Origin: Pelargonium cotyledonis
Lineage: Eukaryota > Streptophyta > Magnoliopsida > Geraniales > Geraniaceae
DNA: 25,504 nucleotides
Direction of reading: 5' to 3'
NCBI GenBank assembly: GCA_036897625.1
Contig: JAYMTA010000661.1
Location: forward strand, 1-25,504
Within the stretch, counting starts at the first letter, position 1. Every line of letters starts with the position of its first letter. The position numbers and the translations under genes were made by a program. The notes under the pieces are model-generated. The model saw only the letters and a program-made list of their open reading frames with translations. It was not told the DNA's origin and made no database searches. Of the stretch, positions 1 to 12,100 are shown piece by piece.

Positions 1-155
1 TATATATTAACTTTCAGATTTACTATAAACAATTCTAAGTCTTAGGCTGGATAATAATTAATTGTTCGAACAAAATGATAAAACAAATAAATAAAAACAT
101 TAATTATGTTGAAGTAAAGTACTTGTGATTTGTAATTATGACGGAAAAAACACAC

Positions 156-163
156 TATAAAAT
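156..163 (+). promoter_or_regulatory. TATA box of the neprosin-family gene
   Basis: The motif TATAAAAT lies 73 bp upstream of the ATG at 236, in an AT-rich stretch. With a start of transcription about 30 bp downstream the leader would be about 45 nt, normal for plants. Bases 1-155 hold no recognisable gene. The call rests on sequence and spacing only. Confidence 0.6.
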
Positions 164-235
164 GGCATATTGTTCTACTGAAGAATCATACATATATGAT
201 TCAAGCTTGTAAAGACTAATATTAATTAGGCAAAT

Positions 236-562
236 ATGGAGAACACAACAACAACAACAAAACTGAGAAGGTTGGTGTTGATATTGCTATGTGCTCTGTG
301 TTTAAACAATCATGAAGTCTCTGCTAGGGAAGATCCATCTTCAAAACAAGAACTCATCCCCGACAAATCTCCAATAATCAAAACTCTCAAGGTAACACAT
401 AAAATTTATTTGATTTAATCTCCAATAATTTTTAACTCATCAATCTCATCATTTTTTTTTTGTTAAATGAAGTTCAAAGAAGGTGACATTGTTGATTGCT
501 ATGATATCACCAAACAACCCTCACTTGATCATCCTCTTCTTAAAAATCACAAAGTGCAGGTA

Positions 563-598
<36 letters not shown>

Positions 599-2148
599 GA
601 GGAAATTGATTTTGTTGAAACATGCCCCATATTAGTTTTCCTGTTTGTTATCAAATTTTAAATTTTACAAACATGAACTGATTGATATTCGAACAGACGA
701 GACCAGGTTCATTACCAAAAGGAATGACCAATTTATTATCGGAGCCCAAAAATTTATCGATGCTTTCAAAAAGGGAAGTGTGCCCACCGGGAACTGTTCC
801 CATACCTAGGAGTCGGAAAGATGATTCAAACACAACGATAACTCTTGATATCGCCTACATTGGACACCATTTTCCTGGTCAACATGTATGTACATTAATC
901 GTTATTATTTATTATTCGCTCTCGTATTCATTTGAATATTGTTTTTACACTAATTTTATGGTTGAAATTTAGCGAGTTTTTGTGAATATGAAAGAATCTT
1001 CGCATCGAGCATATAACGGAGGAGGCGGATGGATGTCATTCCACATGATAACTTTGATTACACCGAGAGAAGCTTCCGGTGCTTTTATAATGATTCATAA
1101 TAGTCCTCCACGGACGATCAATCTTATCTCAGCCGGATGGATGGTTTCTGAAGCTATATATATAGACGATGCTACGAGATTATTTATATATTGGACGGTA
1201 AGTTTATGTTAAACTAAATTTCGAACAAGTTTAAACAATTTGTACGTTCTTAATTTTTTTTTAAAATTTAATTGTAACGTGTAGGGTGATGGTTACCAAA
1301 CAGCATGCTACAACAACAATCCTTGCGGAGGATTTGTGCAAACCGATACTGATGTGTATCCAACAGTGCCCTTGGACACATCCACTCCGGAAAAACAAAA
1401 GGGTGGTGAATTTCTTATTTTTAAGGTGTGTGATTAATTACACCTCTTATATTCTAGTACGAGAATAAATATTTTGAGTTAGAGTTGATAATTTGGACTC
1501 AAACCTGGGGCACTTGACATCATACTCAACTTTACGCAATACAAACCCGATCCGACCGATTTTTTGGTCAGGTCAGGTCGGGTCGGACAAATCTGTACAG
1601 ATCAACACGTTTTATACTTAAAAACTAAAATCCGTCCAGTTTTCTTGAAATTTAGTTTTCTGAAAAGCTGGAGAAATACTTTACAACTAAACAGGTTCTA
1701 AGGCTCTTAGAGCTCTCTTAACACTCTTGTCGATGAGTACACATAATTGATGTCGTTGTTGTTGTAGGATAAAATAACGGGAAATTGGTGGCTTGTAGTA
1801 AACCTTGCAAGTCATTTTGTTGTGGGGTATTGGCCAAAAGAAGTGTTACCAAATCTAGTAGATGGAGGGACCATGGTGGCCTGGGGAGGTATAGCCTTCG
1901 CCGGCGAGTATCAAATAAGTCCTCCGATGGGTAGCGGCGATTATCCGACCGAGGATTTGAAGCAGAATAGCATATTCAGTAACATAACATATGTAGATGA
2001 AACATTTACCCTAAAAACTCCCACAAAAGACCAAACAGATTTATTTCATGAATTCTTATGTTATAGCGTCAAAAATGATGTCTATTGCGGCGAGAAACTT
2101 CGCTACTGTTTCCTCTATGGAGGTCGTGGGGGTGATTGTGGGATTTAA
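236..2148 (+). CDS. Neprosin-domain secreted protein, probably without protease activity
   Basis: There are six coding exons: 236-391, 473-559, 697-885, 973-1197, 1285-1425 and 1768-2148. All introns are GT-AG, all junctions are phase 0, and the product has 392 residues. Residues 11-30 form a hydrophobic signal peptide ending in VSA. Residues 48-81 match the neprosin activation peptide ([20 protein letters not shown]). The catalytic domain follows: RLFIYWT (about 213-219), a cysteine pair at 227 and 233, GNWW (about 271), GYWP (about 286), MGSG and a C-terminal YGG. Neprosins are glutamic endopeptidases (family G3) with a Glu dyad in the contexts IEAGW and WGGE. Here these read ISAGW (Ser197) and WGGI (Ile308), so the enzyme is probably inactive. 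The C-terminus carries extra cysteines. The intact frame and splice sites argue against a decayed gene. The family call is firm; the loss of activity is inferred. Confidence 0.9.
563..598 (+). repeat. (TG)n(TA)n microsatellite in neprosin intron 2
   Basis: A TG run passes directly into a TA run, beginning three bases after the 5' splice site (exon 2 ends at 559). It is likely length-variable between individuals and offers several alternative GT dinucleotides next to the true donor. Confidence 0.95.
1545..1589. repeat. GGTCGGGTCGG-type short-motif repeat in neprosin intron 5
   Basis: The 342-bp intron 5 (1426-1767) contains CCCGATCCGACC followed by GGTCAGGTCAGGTCGGGTCGG-like motifs, giving a partly inverted, GC-rich patch in otherwise AT-rich DNA. 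Similar short-motif patches occur as dispersed non-coding repeats in many plant introns. The element family cannot be named. The rest of the intron shows nothing recognisable. Confidence 0.5.
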
Positions 2149-2212
2149 TACAAATGCACCCTAATTTATTGTACTTCCAAATTAACGTATGTATTGTACT
2201 ATTATTTAAGGC

Positions 2213-2218
2213 AATAAA
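2213..2218 (+). terminator. Polyadenylation signal of the neprosin-family gene
   Basis: AATAAA lies 65 bp after the stop codon, in an AT-rich 3' region. Position and motif fit a plant near-upstream poly(A) element. Confidence 0.6.
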
Positions 2219-2942
2219 ATCAACCTCTTGTGTGTTGAGAAAAAAACATTGACCGTTCTAATTTTTATTCTTGTTTTACATTTACGTTTTGTTCATCCTA
2301 TGATCGATGTCACGATGACTTAAGAATGTTGTCACGATGACATGGCGCAACGACCCATTAACGATATGTCGATGATGACATTGACATGATGGCGTGATGA
2401 TGTTATCACTCATCACCATAGAGTCCTTGCGGCGTTAAGGCCTTAGAGGTTGTCGGAAGACCAATTATAAGAAGTAGCATTGGGGCATGTATTGTGCTTG
2501 AAGCCTTCTCGCACACTTTTGAATGGGCATAGTATAAGGGTTTAAGAGTTCTGAAATCTCAAAGCGTTAAACTTGAAGACTCAAGTGATCCGTTGTCTCG
2601 AAGTTAGATGTTAGTCGTAGGAGTGGTCTCGGAAGCCTTGGAATGTGCAAGTAGGCGCGGGCACACAGCATACACAAAAAATACATAAAATAATCTTCAA
2701 CAGGAGAAAGGAACTCTTTTAAAGATTTTTAAAAAAAATTAGGTAACACAAAATTCCAAGTCTACAAAAAGTAGCATAATTTTTTATCTATACAATATTG
2801 AGCATAATACATGGATCTGCCTAACCTAATTTCACACAAGTATTCTCAACTTCTTTTTACCCCAAAATATGGGACAGATTTACAAACTTTCAACAACAAT
2901 CATACTCTAAATTTCGATTTTGAAGTGGAAAATCTTGATGGC
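2219..2942. other. Intergenic region between two convergent genes
   Basis: The neprosin gene and TRS130 converge here. The right part must hold the TRS130 3' UTR and poly(A) site, but no clear AATAAA was found on the minus strand. Bases 2290-2420 contain many GATGAC/CACGATGA units, and 2420-2660 is less AT-rich than its surroundings. No reading frame or known element could be recognised in it; it may be a worn fragment of an old repeat. Confidence 0.5.
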
Positions 2943-5900
2943 CTATTGCGCAGGAACACAATATGATGAGCTAAGTATTGGGGGCAGCACACAAATCAGA
3001 TGAGGCCCAGCTGGATTGCAACTTATATTTGCTTCGTCGACGCCTGGTAGCCCAAGTTGAGGGGGACGAACATATCCAGCCACCAGGGGAAGACATAAAA
3101 TTGAGATGACTATCCTCGAACCTAAAATGGGGGAAAGAATTGATAATAAACACCTACAACCTTGTGTAATAAAGAGTTTATTTTTGTAAGTGACGATAAC
3201 GAGTTCTTTGAAGTACATACCTTGTTCTACGGAGAGAGAAACATGCCCTCTCTTCCTCCCAGCAATCATCCAGTTATCAGAATTTACACTGACTTCGTAT
3301 AGAACCTCACCCTGTAATATGAGAAATTAGATATGATCATGACAATTTTCAGAATCTTTAGAATTCCATATTTGGTACATTTAAAGGTAGTTGTACTGTA
3401 CACTGTCTTTACAACAACCCGAACCTAAAACCTAAATTGATAGATGGAGGGGAGATCTTGTGTTTTAAAACACTACATGAATGCATAACAATCATGTCAT
3501 TTCTCTAACAATGATGTGCTCGGCTACATGAGTTTCTTAGAGATTATATGCTCTTACTCTCTGCCTCCACTCCATTCCATACAATCTTATCACATCTTTC
3601 CATATAAATTTAGATCTACCCTTTACCCCTTATAGTTCTCGTATTTGAATTTTCTCACATTTCCTCGCAAAGTCACTATATCGATTTTCCACACTCTGAA
3701 CTCTTTCTCAAATAGTTTCATTCCTAACCTTATCCTTCAGAGTGTGGAAAATACGCATTCTTGTATCTGCTACCTTCATTTTCCACACATCAACCTTAGC
3801 ATTCTCGTCTCTGCTACCTTCATTTTATAACTTTGCAGCTAACATTTAGTACCATATAGCATTACTAGCCGTATAACGACCCTATACAACTTTCCTTCGA
3901 ACTTTAGAAAATTTCTTTTATCAAAAAGAACTGCCGAAGCCCTCATCCACTTTAACCACTCTGCACCAATCAAATTTCTAACATCCTCTTCAATCAGGTG
4001 CAAACCAAAATATGAACATCATATAAGTAGTCATTTATTTCAAAATCTTTCAACACACTCCTTAGATTTTAACACTTGAAACTATCTCAAGTATCTCCTC
4101 CCAATCGCTTCCCTGTTGAGTGGACAGAATTTAGGAAACAAACTTGATTCTACACTATATGAGTACAGTCCTTTTCTTTCTTCATGATACCCATTGAAGA
4201 AAATACGCATATGAACATCTCATTATTAGTACGATTATGCTAATTAAGTTTCCCAGGACTAGAAACTATCTTCGCCAAGTCAAACAGTCATCTTAGGCTT
4301 GCTCAAAGTAAGGTTCTCTTTTCCTTGGGACCTAAACAATGATATCTAAAAGGGTGTTTAGATTAACTAAGAGAGTGTTTGAATTAGCTTATAATTTTGT
4401 AAGGCAATAATAATAATAATAATACTCCCTCCGTCCCAAAATGAGTGTCCTGTTTCTCTTGCATTTTTGTCCCAAAATGAGTGTCTTGTTTCCTTTTTTA
4501 ATAAGTTAGTTATGCATGAATTGTCAATAATATCCTTATAAAAAGTTAGTTAGGTCTCAACACATAATTATGAGGTTACAATAGTAAACATACCATACTA
4601 ACTACCTTATACTTAATTTTTCTCAAAATAAAAAGGACACTCATTTTGGGACGGAGGGAGTAATAATTTTTGAGTTAAGTGTTAGTAATTGAAAAACTAA
4701 TTATAATTTGCTTATTATCTAAATAATGCTCTGCTCTATTAATTAGGTTAGCCTAAATAGTTGGATTCCTTTCATGAAAATCTGTTGAAGCTGTACAACT
4801 TCAACAGATTACATTTACAAAATTGAACAATGTGTCAGCAAATAGTAGACGAGTACTTGACTTACATTGTTACGAGGCATTTCATTCTCCTCAAATTCCT
4901 TAAGCCGTTCTACTCTCCATTTCATGGTAACAAGCTGCCCAACTCTAAGACCATCAGAAGGAAGAGGAAGAAAACCAACAGCAACACATGGATCAAGCAC
5001 AGGCCTTTGCACAACAATAGCACTCCTGAACATTAAATCCTGTCTAGCGTCCACTGATCCAGGAGATCCTACAGCCACAGGTGGGTGCGCTCCAACACTT
5101 CGATCACCAGAAATTCCGTATCTGATATTCAGTATACTCTCTGGTTCTGGCACCTTAACTTCATCTATAAACCAAAACAAGTATAGTTCAACGGGAAAGA
5201 CAAAGTGCACAAAGTTATGAGGGACTACAGAAATAATATAGAATAACTATGAAACGTCTAGACAAACATTGCAGAATTTGTGAAAATAAAAATGTCTAGA
5301 TAAGCATTGAATTAATCTGACGAGTATTCATGATCTTTTAAATAATAAAATGATTATACCTTCAGTAGCTGTCTTCCCTAAGCATATACTGAACAAGATT
5401 CCCGCTCTAGAAGTTGGAGAAATGATGAGGGGGAAGAAACCTGAAGTTGGTCTTCCATCACCTTTCCCTGTATGAATAAGTCCATCTTGAAGATCAAGCC
5501 AGGCATCATAGATTGTCAATGTGGACTTCAATCGAGAATTCAGTATCACCTGAGCGACATCAACCATTAAATTTGTGAACTTTATAGACTAATCATGGAA
5601 AGAGACAACCTTAACTATCCTTCCTAATCATATTGGACATATGCAGCAAGTTGAATGTTATGGTTAGCTATAAATTATAAATGGTTCTCCAACTAATATT
5701 TGATCTCATCACTTAATGTCCCAAAGTCTATCTGATGTAGGACAAGTGCAAGAATAGATCCATCATCACTATCTTTTGATAAAATTTAATAGTTAATTTC
5801 AGTTAGTCCAACATTTGGCACAAGCCCTCAATTAGTTGAAGTTAGTGCATGCGCAAAATATGGTAATAAACTGAAGTTAAATAAACATGCATCTGTGCAC

Positions 5901-8900
5901 CAGATCATAGAGGATTTTAAAGTAAAATAAATGTAAGACATAATGACATAGGAACAACGCTGAAAGTGGCTTAATGGCCTCCTCAGCTCTAGTATAGTCT
6001 AGAAAAAAAAAAGTTCTAAAATTTGTCCATTTGCGTAGTATGCAATTTTGTAGAGAGCCATACAATATCTGAGACAGGCTCAGTTGCTTAAGAAAGGTAG
6101 AAGAGAGATAGAGAGAGGTATTCAGTCCAACAAGATTTAAGATGACTTTACAGATTATGATCAACTAACCAATAGGCAGTAACAAATTAACATATAGCCT
6201 AAATAAGATCAATGCAGCTCAGAACTAAATAGACTAACATACCTGTAAAAGTAAATTACCATCATTGCTCTTATCAGTGACACGTGTGCTGACATGAAAC
6301 GGGTCAGTGAAATGCACAGCTACAGTTCTGCAAGTCAGTATGAGACAGTTCAGATGATATTGATAACCAACAAGGCTTGTATAAAAGTTTATGGGCCATG
6401 AACAGAATTAAATAAATAACCAAAAAAAAAAAAACTTAATTAAATTTGCAGTTGACTTTTTTTTTTTTTTTTTTTTTTTAAATGCAGTTCACTTTGAAGA
6501 ATGAACATGCCTTTCAAACATTTGGTTGTGGGATACTCCAAATTCAAGTTTCAGAGCTATTGTTCTCATTCCATCAACAATGCTCTGTGTCTGGGGCATA
6601 GCTGCAAATGAACAGATATAAATCATACACATAGATATGCAACACTGCATATGGTTAACAAAGGAAATTAAAATATACAAAAACAACCCAAATATGGCGC
6701 ATAATTTTAACCTGAAGATGATCCTCTTGCAAGGCTGTCATCAATAGCACGAACAGGAATCCACATAATAGAAGTGACACTGCTTGCCCAGTCGGGAAAC
6801 TCTATTCTACCATCAGAAAGACTTAACTGCTCACTTTCTTCAGTAACAGCCACAAAACTATCTTTTCCAACTCCATCAGTATATCTCTCCATTTCAATAA
6901 TAGACTCTTCAATTTTCAGGCCTGGTCCAGTATCAATATGCAAGACAGCTCCTTTGAGGGAGTAGTCAATAGGCCTTACTATAATCCCAACCCACTGTGG
7001 TTCATTTATAAGCAAAGCAGATGAAATGGCTGCAACGAGATCGACAAGAGCTCTTGGTTTGAATACCTAAGAAAAAATGGTAATGGAAGTTGTTTAAAAC
7101 AATATTACACAGAGAGAGAAAGAGAGATTAAATGTTCCATGCTTCCTGAATTTATGTAAGCGGCAAGTATTAGCAGCAATACCTTTAAGATAGGTCTAGT
7201 TGGTTTTTCATAACTCATAAAATCATCACTGTCTGCTGGAGCACCCCTTGAAAAACTATGAGATCTAAATCTCAACTGCCCAATCTGCCCAGTAAGAGCA
7301 CCCAAGACATAGGAACCTGGTTTTTGAGGGGGAAGAGCTAGAGTAATGGTATTCCTACCGGGTAGTAGTGTAGTCGCAGTAGAACTCTTCAAAGCCTGAA
7401 ACATCAAACAAAATAAGCGAATTGCTGGGATTGCATGGCATGTAAATGATAAACTGATCCTTATTGGAAGTTTGTTAGTAAATAATAGCATTATGTTTAA
7501 CTGCACCTTAACACCTTCATCAGTATTATATGTAGCCATCAAAGTCAGACTGAGTGAATCAAGAGTGATTTCATCAGGAAAGCCACTCCAGACAGTCACA
7601 GATAAAGTACCAGGATCCCCATCACATAACTCCAATGGAGGCCCTGGAGTGCCAGAAAAAGTAATTAATGATGACACGTCAAGGGGTACAGGATCCTTCA
7701 TTTCACTATGTGCAAGGCGAACAACTTCTGACTGAAAAGCTTGACGTTCTTTCGCCAAAAATAAGCTTTTATCTAGTGAAAGCAATCTCACACAAGATGA
7801 TAGGTAGCCAGCTTGATCATTAAGGACATTCTGACACTCAGCTAAATTTGGGAGAACTTCAGCCAACAAATTCTGCCATCCTTCACCTGCATATAGGGCG
7901 CACACTTTCTCATATGACTTCGCAGCAAGATCAAAATTCCTATGCCGAAAGCAGACAGCTGCTATTTCACCATCAAGGACAACTCCATGTCTTTTCCACC
8001 ATGAACGATGGTAATTATCAGCAGCACCTTTGGTTAGCTCCAAGTACTTTTGCTGCCATGAAAAAGTTTTTGATTGAGATAAATCCACACAGCTTCTTCA
8101 AGAACACATGTAAAGTACAATGATGGGTTCCGCATAACACAAGGAAAGTCCATCTCTAGTAGGACTTTTGGTAGTGTTCGGATTAAAAATTCAGGAATGG
8201 GTATGAGATTCCCATTCCAAAGTCATTTTCATGGCCAAAAGTCATAATCCGAACATAAAGAATGAGAATCATTCTCATTTTTGAACAAAGAATCTAATCA
8301 AAACGATACCTTTTTAATTACCAAATCATGTACAGGTAAGTATTATATTTCAAAGAAAGGACATATACACTGTTGAATGGAAGTGTCATTGAAGGAAACC
8401 CAATAAAAGCAGTAATAGTGATCATGAGATATTTATATGGAATCATGTAGGACTAAGAAAAAAGTGCTGTCTTAAACAGACACTATAGATGTTGATACCT
8501 CAAACTCCTCTAGTGATGACAATGATTTCCACAGGTCAGTATTAGATATTGTTTTCCGCAGAGCATGCTCGGCAGCAACATAAATCTCAGAAATTCTCAT
8601 TGGTTGACCAATTGAACTCTCAAAATTTCCTGGTGAAGAGTTAGTTCGTGACATAGAGGTTGCTGGTGATTTATGTGATGGGGACATCCTCAATGAAATA
8701 TCTGAACCTATTCTGTCAGTTCAAAAGCCAATTAAATAAGAACTCAAAATCCAAGAATATAGAAAATAAAGCAAGTTCAAAGAACCAATTACACTATGCT
8801 TTCCATTACCCATCTGGCATCTCAGTCATATTTCCAACAGAAAGGGAGGCCCTGCGGCGGTTAGCCTCACGCAGAAGTGCAGAGGGTTCGAGAGGCAAAG

Positions 8901-9082
8901 GTTTCCTCTGAATATTAAAGTGTTTCACTGTGGAAGTGGCTTGAAGAATACTCTGTTAAAACCCAATAACGAAAGTTTCGTAAGGGGACTGGAGCAGGCT
9001 ACCATGAGACAAAAGATTATGAAAACATGCACAATAATAATTTCCAAGGAAAAATAAACTCAATCTGTGCGTGTGTGTGTGT

Positions 9083-9124
<42 letters not shown>

Positions 9125-12100
9125 AATCATCAGGTTAAAAAAAAAAGTAAAAAAAATACTACTGAGAAATTCTCAAATTTGCATTCTTGACATGAACTTC
9201 AACTCACAGAATCAACTGCCATATTACAAAGACTGCTATAGAGAATCCCTCTTACACTACTTTACAACTTACAGGATATCTGAGAGAATGGAATGAAAGT
9301 TAAGTCTTGTAAAATGATCATTTGTCATGTTATCCATTCCAGTCATTCAATCAACTCTTAAGTTTCTCCAAAATTTTCAAAACTCGTTGATGAATATCCT
9401 AAACCTCCAAGATTAAGCAGATAATGGAAATGCTAGGGAATTCAAATGGCACTGCTGCAATAAAAAATAAATAGAATAAAAAAATCAAGATTTGAAAGTT
9501 ACTTCGAAATAAAAAGAGAAATTTTTATCTGGTCCTCTGATTAAGGTCACCATACAGGCACTCCTTAATTGCCATTCAAGCCCAATAGGATAACTAACAT
9601 TTCGTAAGATGAAACTGTTGATAGGCATTAATAGAAGACAAGAACAAGAATCATATAACAAGAAGGCAAGACAACCAGGAAGTTTAGTTAAAAGCATATA
9701 AATAACAAATAAACCATAAGTTTGCATGTTCAATTTTGCAGACTTGCCTTTTCTTTTGCAAACACTTCAGACGAGGCATCGGGTGGAAGTGAAGGCCAGA
9801 ATGATGGTTTGGGCCAAGGAAGCATGCTAAGTGAAGCACTGCCTCGCACAAAGCAAAGATAATTTAGCACACGGGCAAATGAAAAAATGCAGAAGGTATA
9901 TGACATTACCATTCAAAATTTTAGATGATGAGTACTTCTAATAATAGGATCAAGGTTGCTTTCAGAGAAGTACACATGACAAATCTGCAAGGACTTCAAG
10001 TTCATACCTATTGACAGCGCTTCTTTCTATGTCTGTTCCATATCCGATCAAATATGCAAGTCTCATGAACTGCCACAATCATAGTCATAACACATATTAA
10101 TAAGCAGCTTACCTTATTTATCACAACTTTCAAATAAGATGTAAACAAGTTTCATATTAACAGTCCCAGTGTCCCAAATACCAGCATGCCAATAATAAAT
10201 CTCTGATATAGTCATAATTTTCTAATTCCATTTCACTTAACCAAATGATTTGAACAAGATTTATCAGCCAACTTTTTAATGTGAGCATCACAAAGTAAAA
10301 TTATACCCTAGCCATTTTCATATTAACAGTCCCACATACCAGCATGCCAATAATAAATCTCGGAAATAGTTACAGTTTTCTAATTCCATTTCACTTCAAC
10401 AATTTTATCAGTCAATTTTAAGTGCGAGCATGGCGAAGTAAAGTTATACCCTAGCCATTTTCGATATTTAATCTGGTGTATTCTGCTGCTGCTGTATCTG
10501 GGTCATGGAAGTTGATGGTTACTCTCTGTGATCCTTAGTATTACTATCAATATTATCCCTACTTGCTCAAAATAAGAAGATAAAGTGATATCATTGAATA
10601 AGCCCACCTTTATCCTGCATAATGAATAAAGATCACCCTGGAGGCGGTAGAACTCTTTCTCTATATCATGTGCCACAAGTCCATCACTATAACGAGAAGA
10701 AGTTTCATTGATTAAGGCCAAACAAGCAGTTATTACCCAGACTTCACGTGTACAAAAAGGTAGCATACTCTGGGAAATATACCAAGAGGAAAAACAAAAA
10801 TCAGAACCAATACTCTTCAATATAGACTCAAAAGGGGAAATAATAATAATTTTTTTTAGGAATGAAAAACATGAACAAAGCAAAAACTAATACCTCATGT
10901 AGTGCCAAGACTTTTGAGAAAACGATTACAAATGAGTGGCCCCTTGATGCAACCTCAAAGGGTCGATTCAGCTTGAATAGTAGCTGCAATTCAAACGTAA
11001 ATAATAAGCATCCCCAACAATAAGGGAGTGTCAAGTCCCTTAAGATTCCATAAACAAAATATAAAGCCAAAATTATTGGAATTGAGATAAGGTGTTCTAA
11101 CAGGAATCTACAAAAATGAATCGGAAAAATAATAATTAACACTTTTATAGCAAATTAAATCATCCCTTGGAGTAAAAAATTGGCCAACTTCATTAACGCA
11201 ATACTTATATTATTCTTCAGACCATCTCCACCATCAACTTTTAATTATAGTAGGATAGTATAAATATTCATTTGACATGAAAAAATTGAATGATACATCA
11301 AACCAGTGTGTAATCAAAATCACTGTTCAATGATCAGGATGACAAATTAAACTAAAGATTATGAACACGAGACAACATTGAACCCAAAATCAAATACAAA
11401 AACAAAAACAAAAATTGATAGACACCAAACATGTAGTTCATAATTGAGCTCCGTTGGAGGAATTATGTACTGGATTCCCCTTGTATCCTAAGTTCTAGTA
11501 ACATCAACCTCATTCCTTCCTGCCGAATAAAGACTAAAAGACGTACATATTTGTAATTTTTACTTTTGCCACTAATATTAATTCACTTTGGCATATGGTA
11601 TTTTTAATTTTAACTAACTATTTACTTAGAACTGCAAAAAATTGCATATGGATATATCTTAGGGTACAATGCACTATGTTCATTGTCAGTAAGAGGCACT
11701 TATTTAGAATAATTAAACCTGTTCACCATTATAAACAATACCACATACAAAAAAGTGAAAAGGGGACGTTTTCCAGATTCGCTCAAAAACGGTGGTTCCA
11801 TTTTGAAAGAAGACAATTTGAACCATAAAGATTCGACAGTTTATAGAAATAGAATGAATGGACTTCTTGCCCAGTTAAATTGTATAATTCCAGCACAGTC
11901 CAATACATTTCTTCACGAAAAATAAGTAGGAAAATTTTCATTTCTGCAGTGATCCTCAATGTCGCATACCTTTGATTGACAGGCAAAGAGATACTGTCTG
12001 AAGTCAAACTCCCTAAATGAGTCATCTTGGACAATTTGTGACAATGGTTTCTTTTCAGGATTCAGGAGTGCTGCCTGATCATCACCAAGATCACTTCCTC

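Noticed and set aside
1495-1505. GGACTCAAACC, the reverse complement of a pol III box B
   Set aside because: No box A, tRNA fold or SINE body lies at the right distance in neprosin intron 5; chance is more likely.
236-2148. Neprosin gene as a pseudogene
   Set aside because: All six exons keep frame and consensus splice sites, and TATA, signal peptide and poly(A) signal are present; only the catalytic residues differ.
4830-5220. Two plus-strand frames of 68 and 117 codons
   Set aside because: They are shadows of TRS130 exon 19 on the minus strand, whose frame matches the family closely.
9027-9296. Plus-strand frame with a run of Arg-Glu
   Set aside because: It is produced by the GA microsatellite in TRS130 intron 10.
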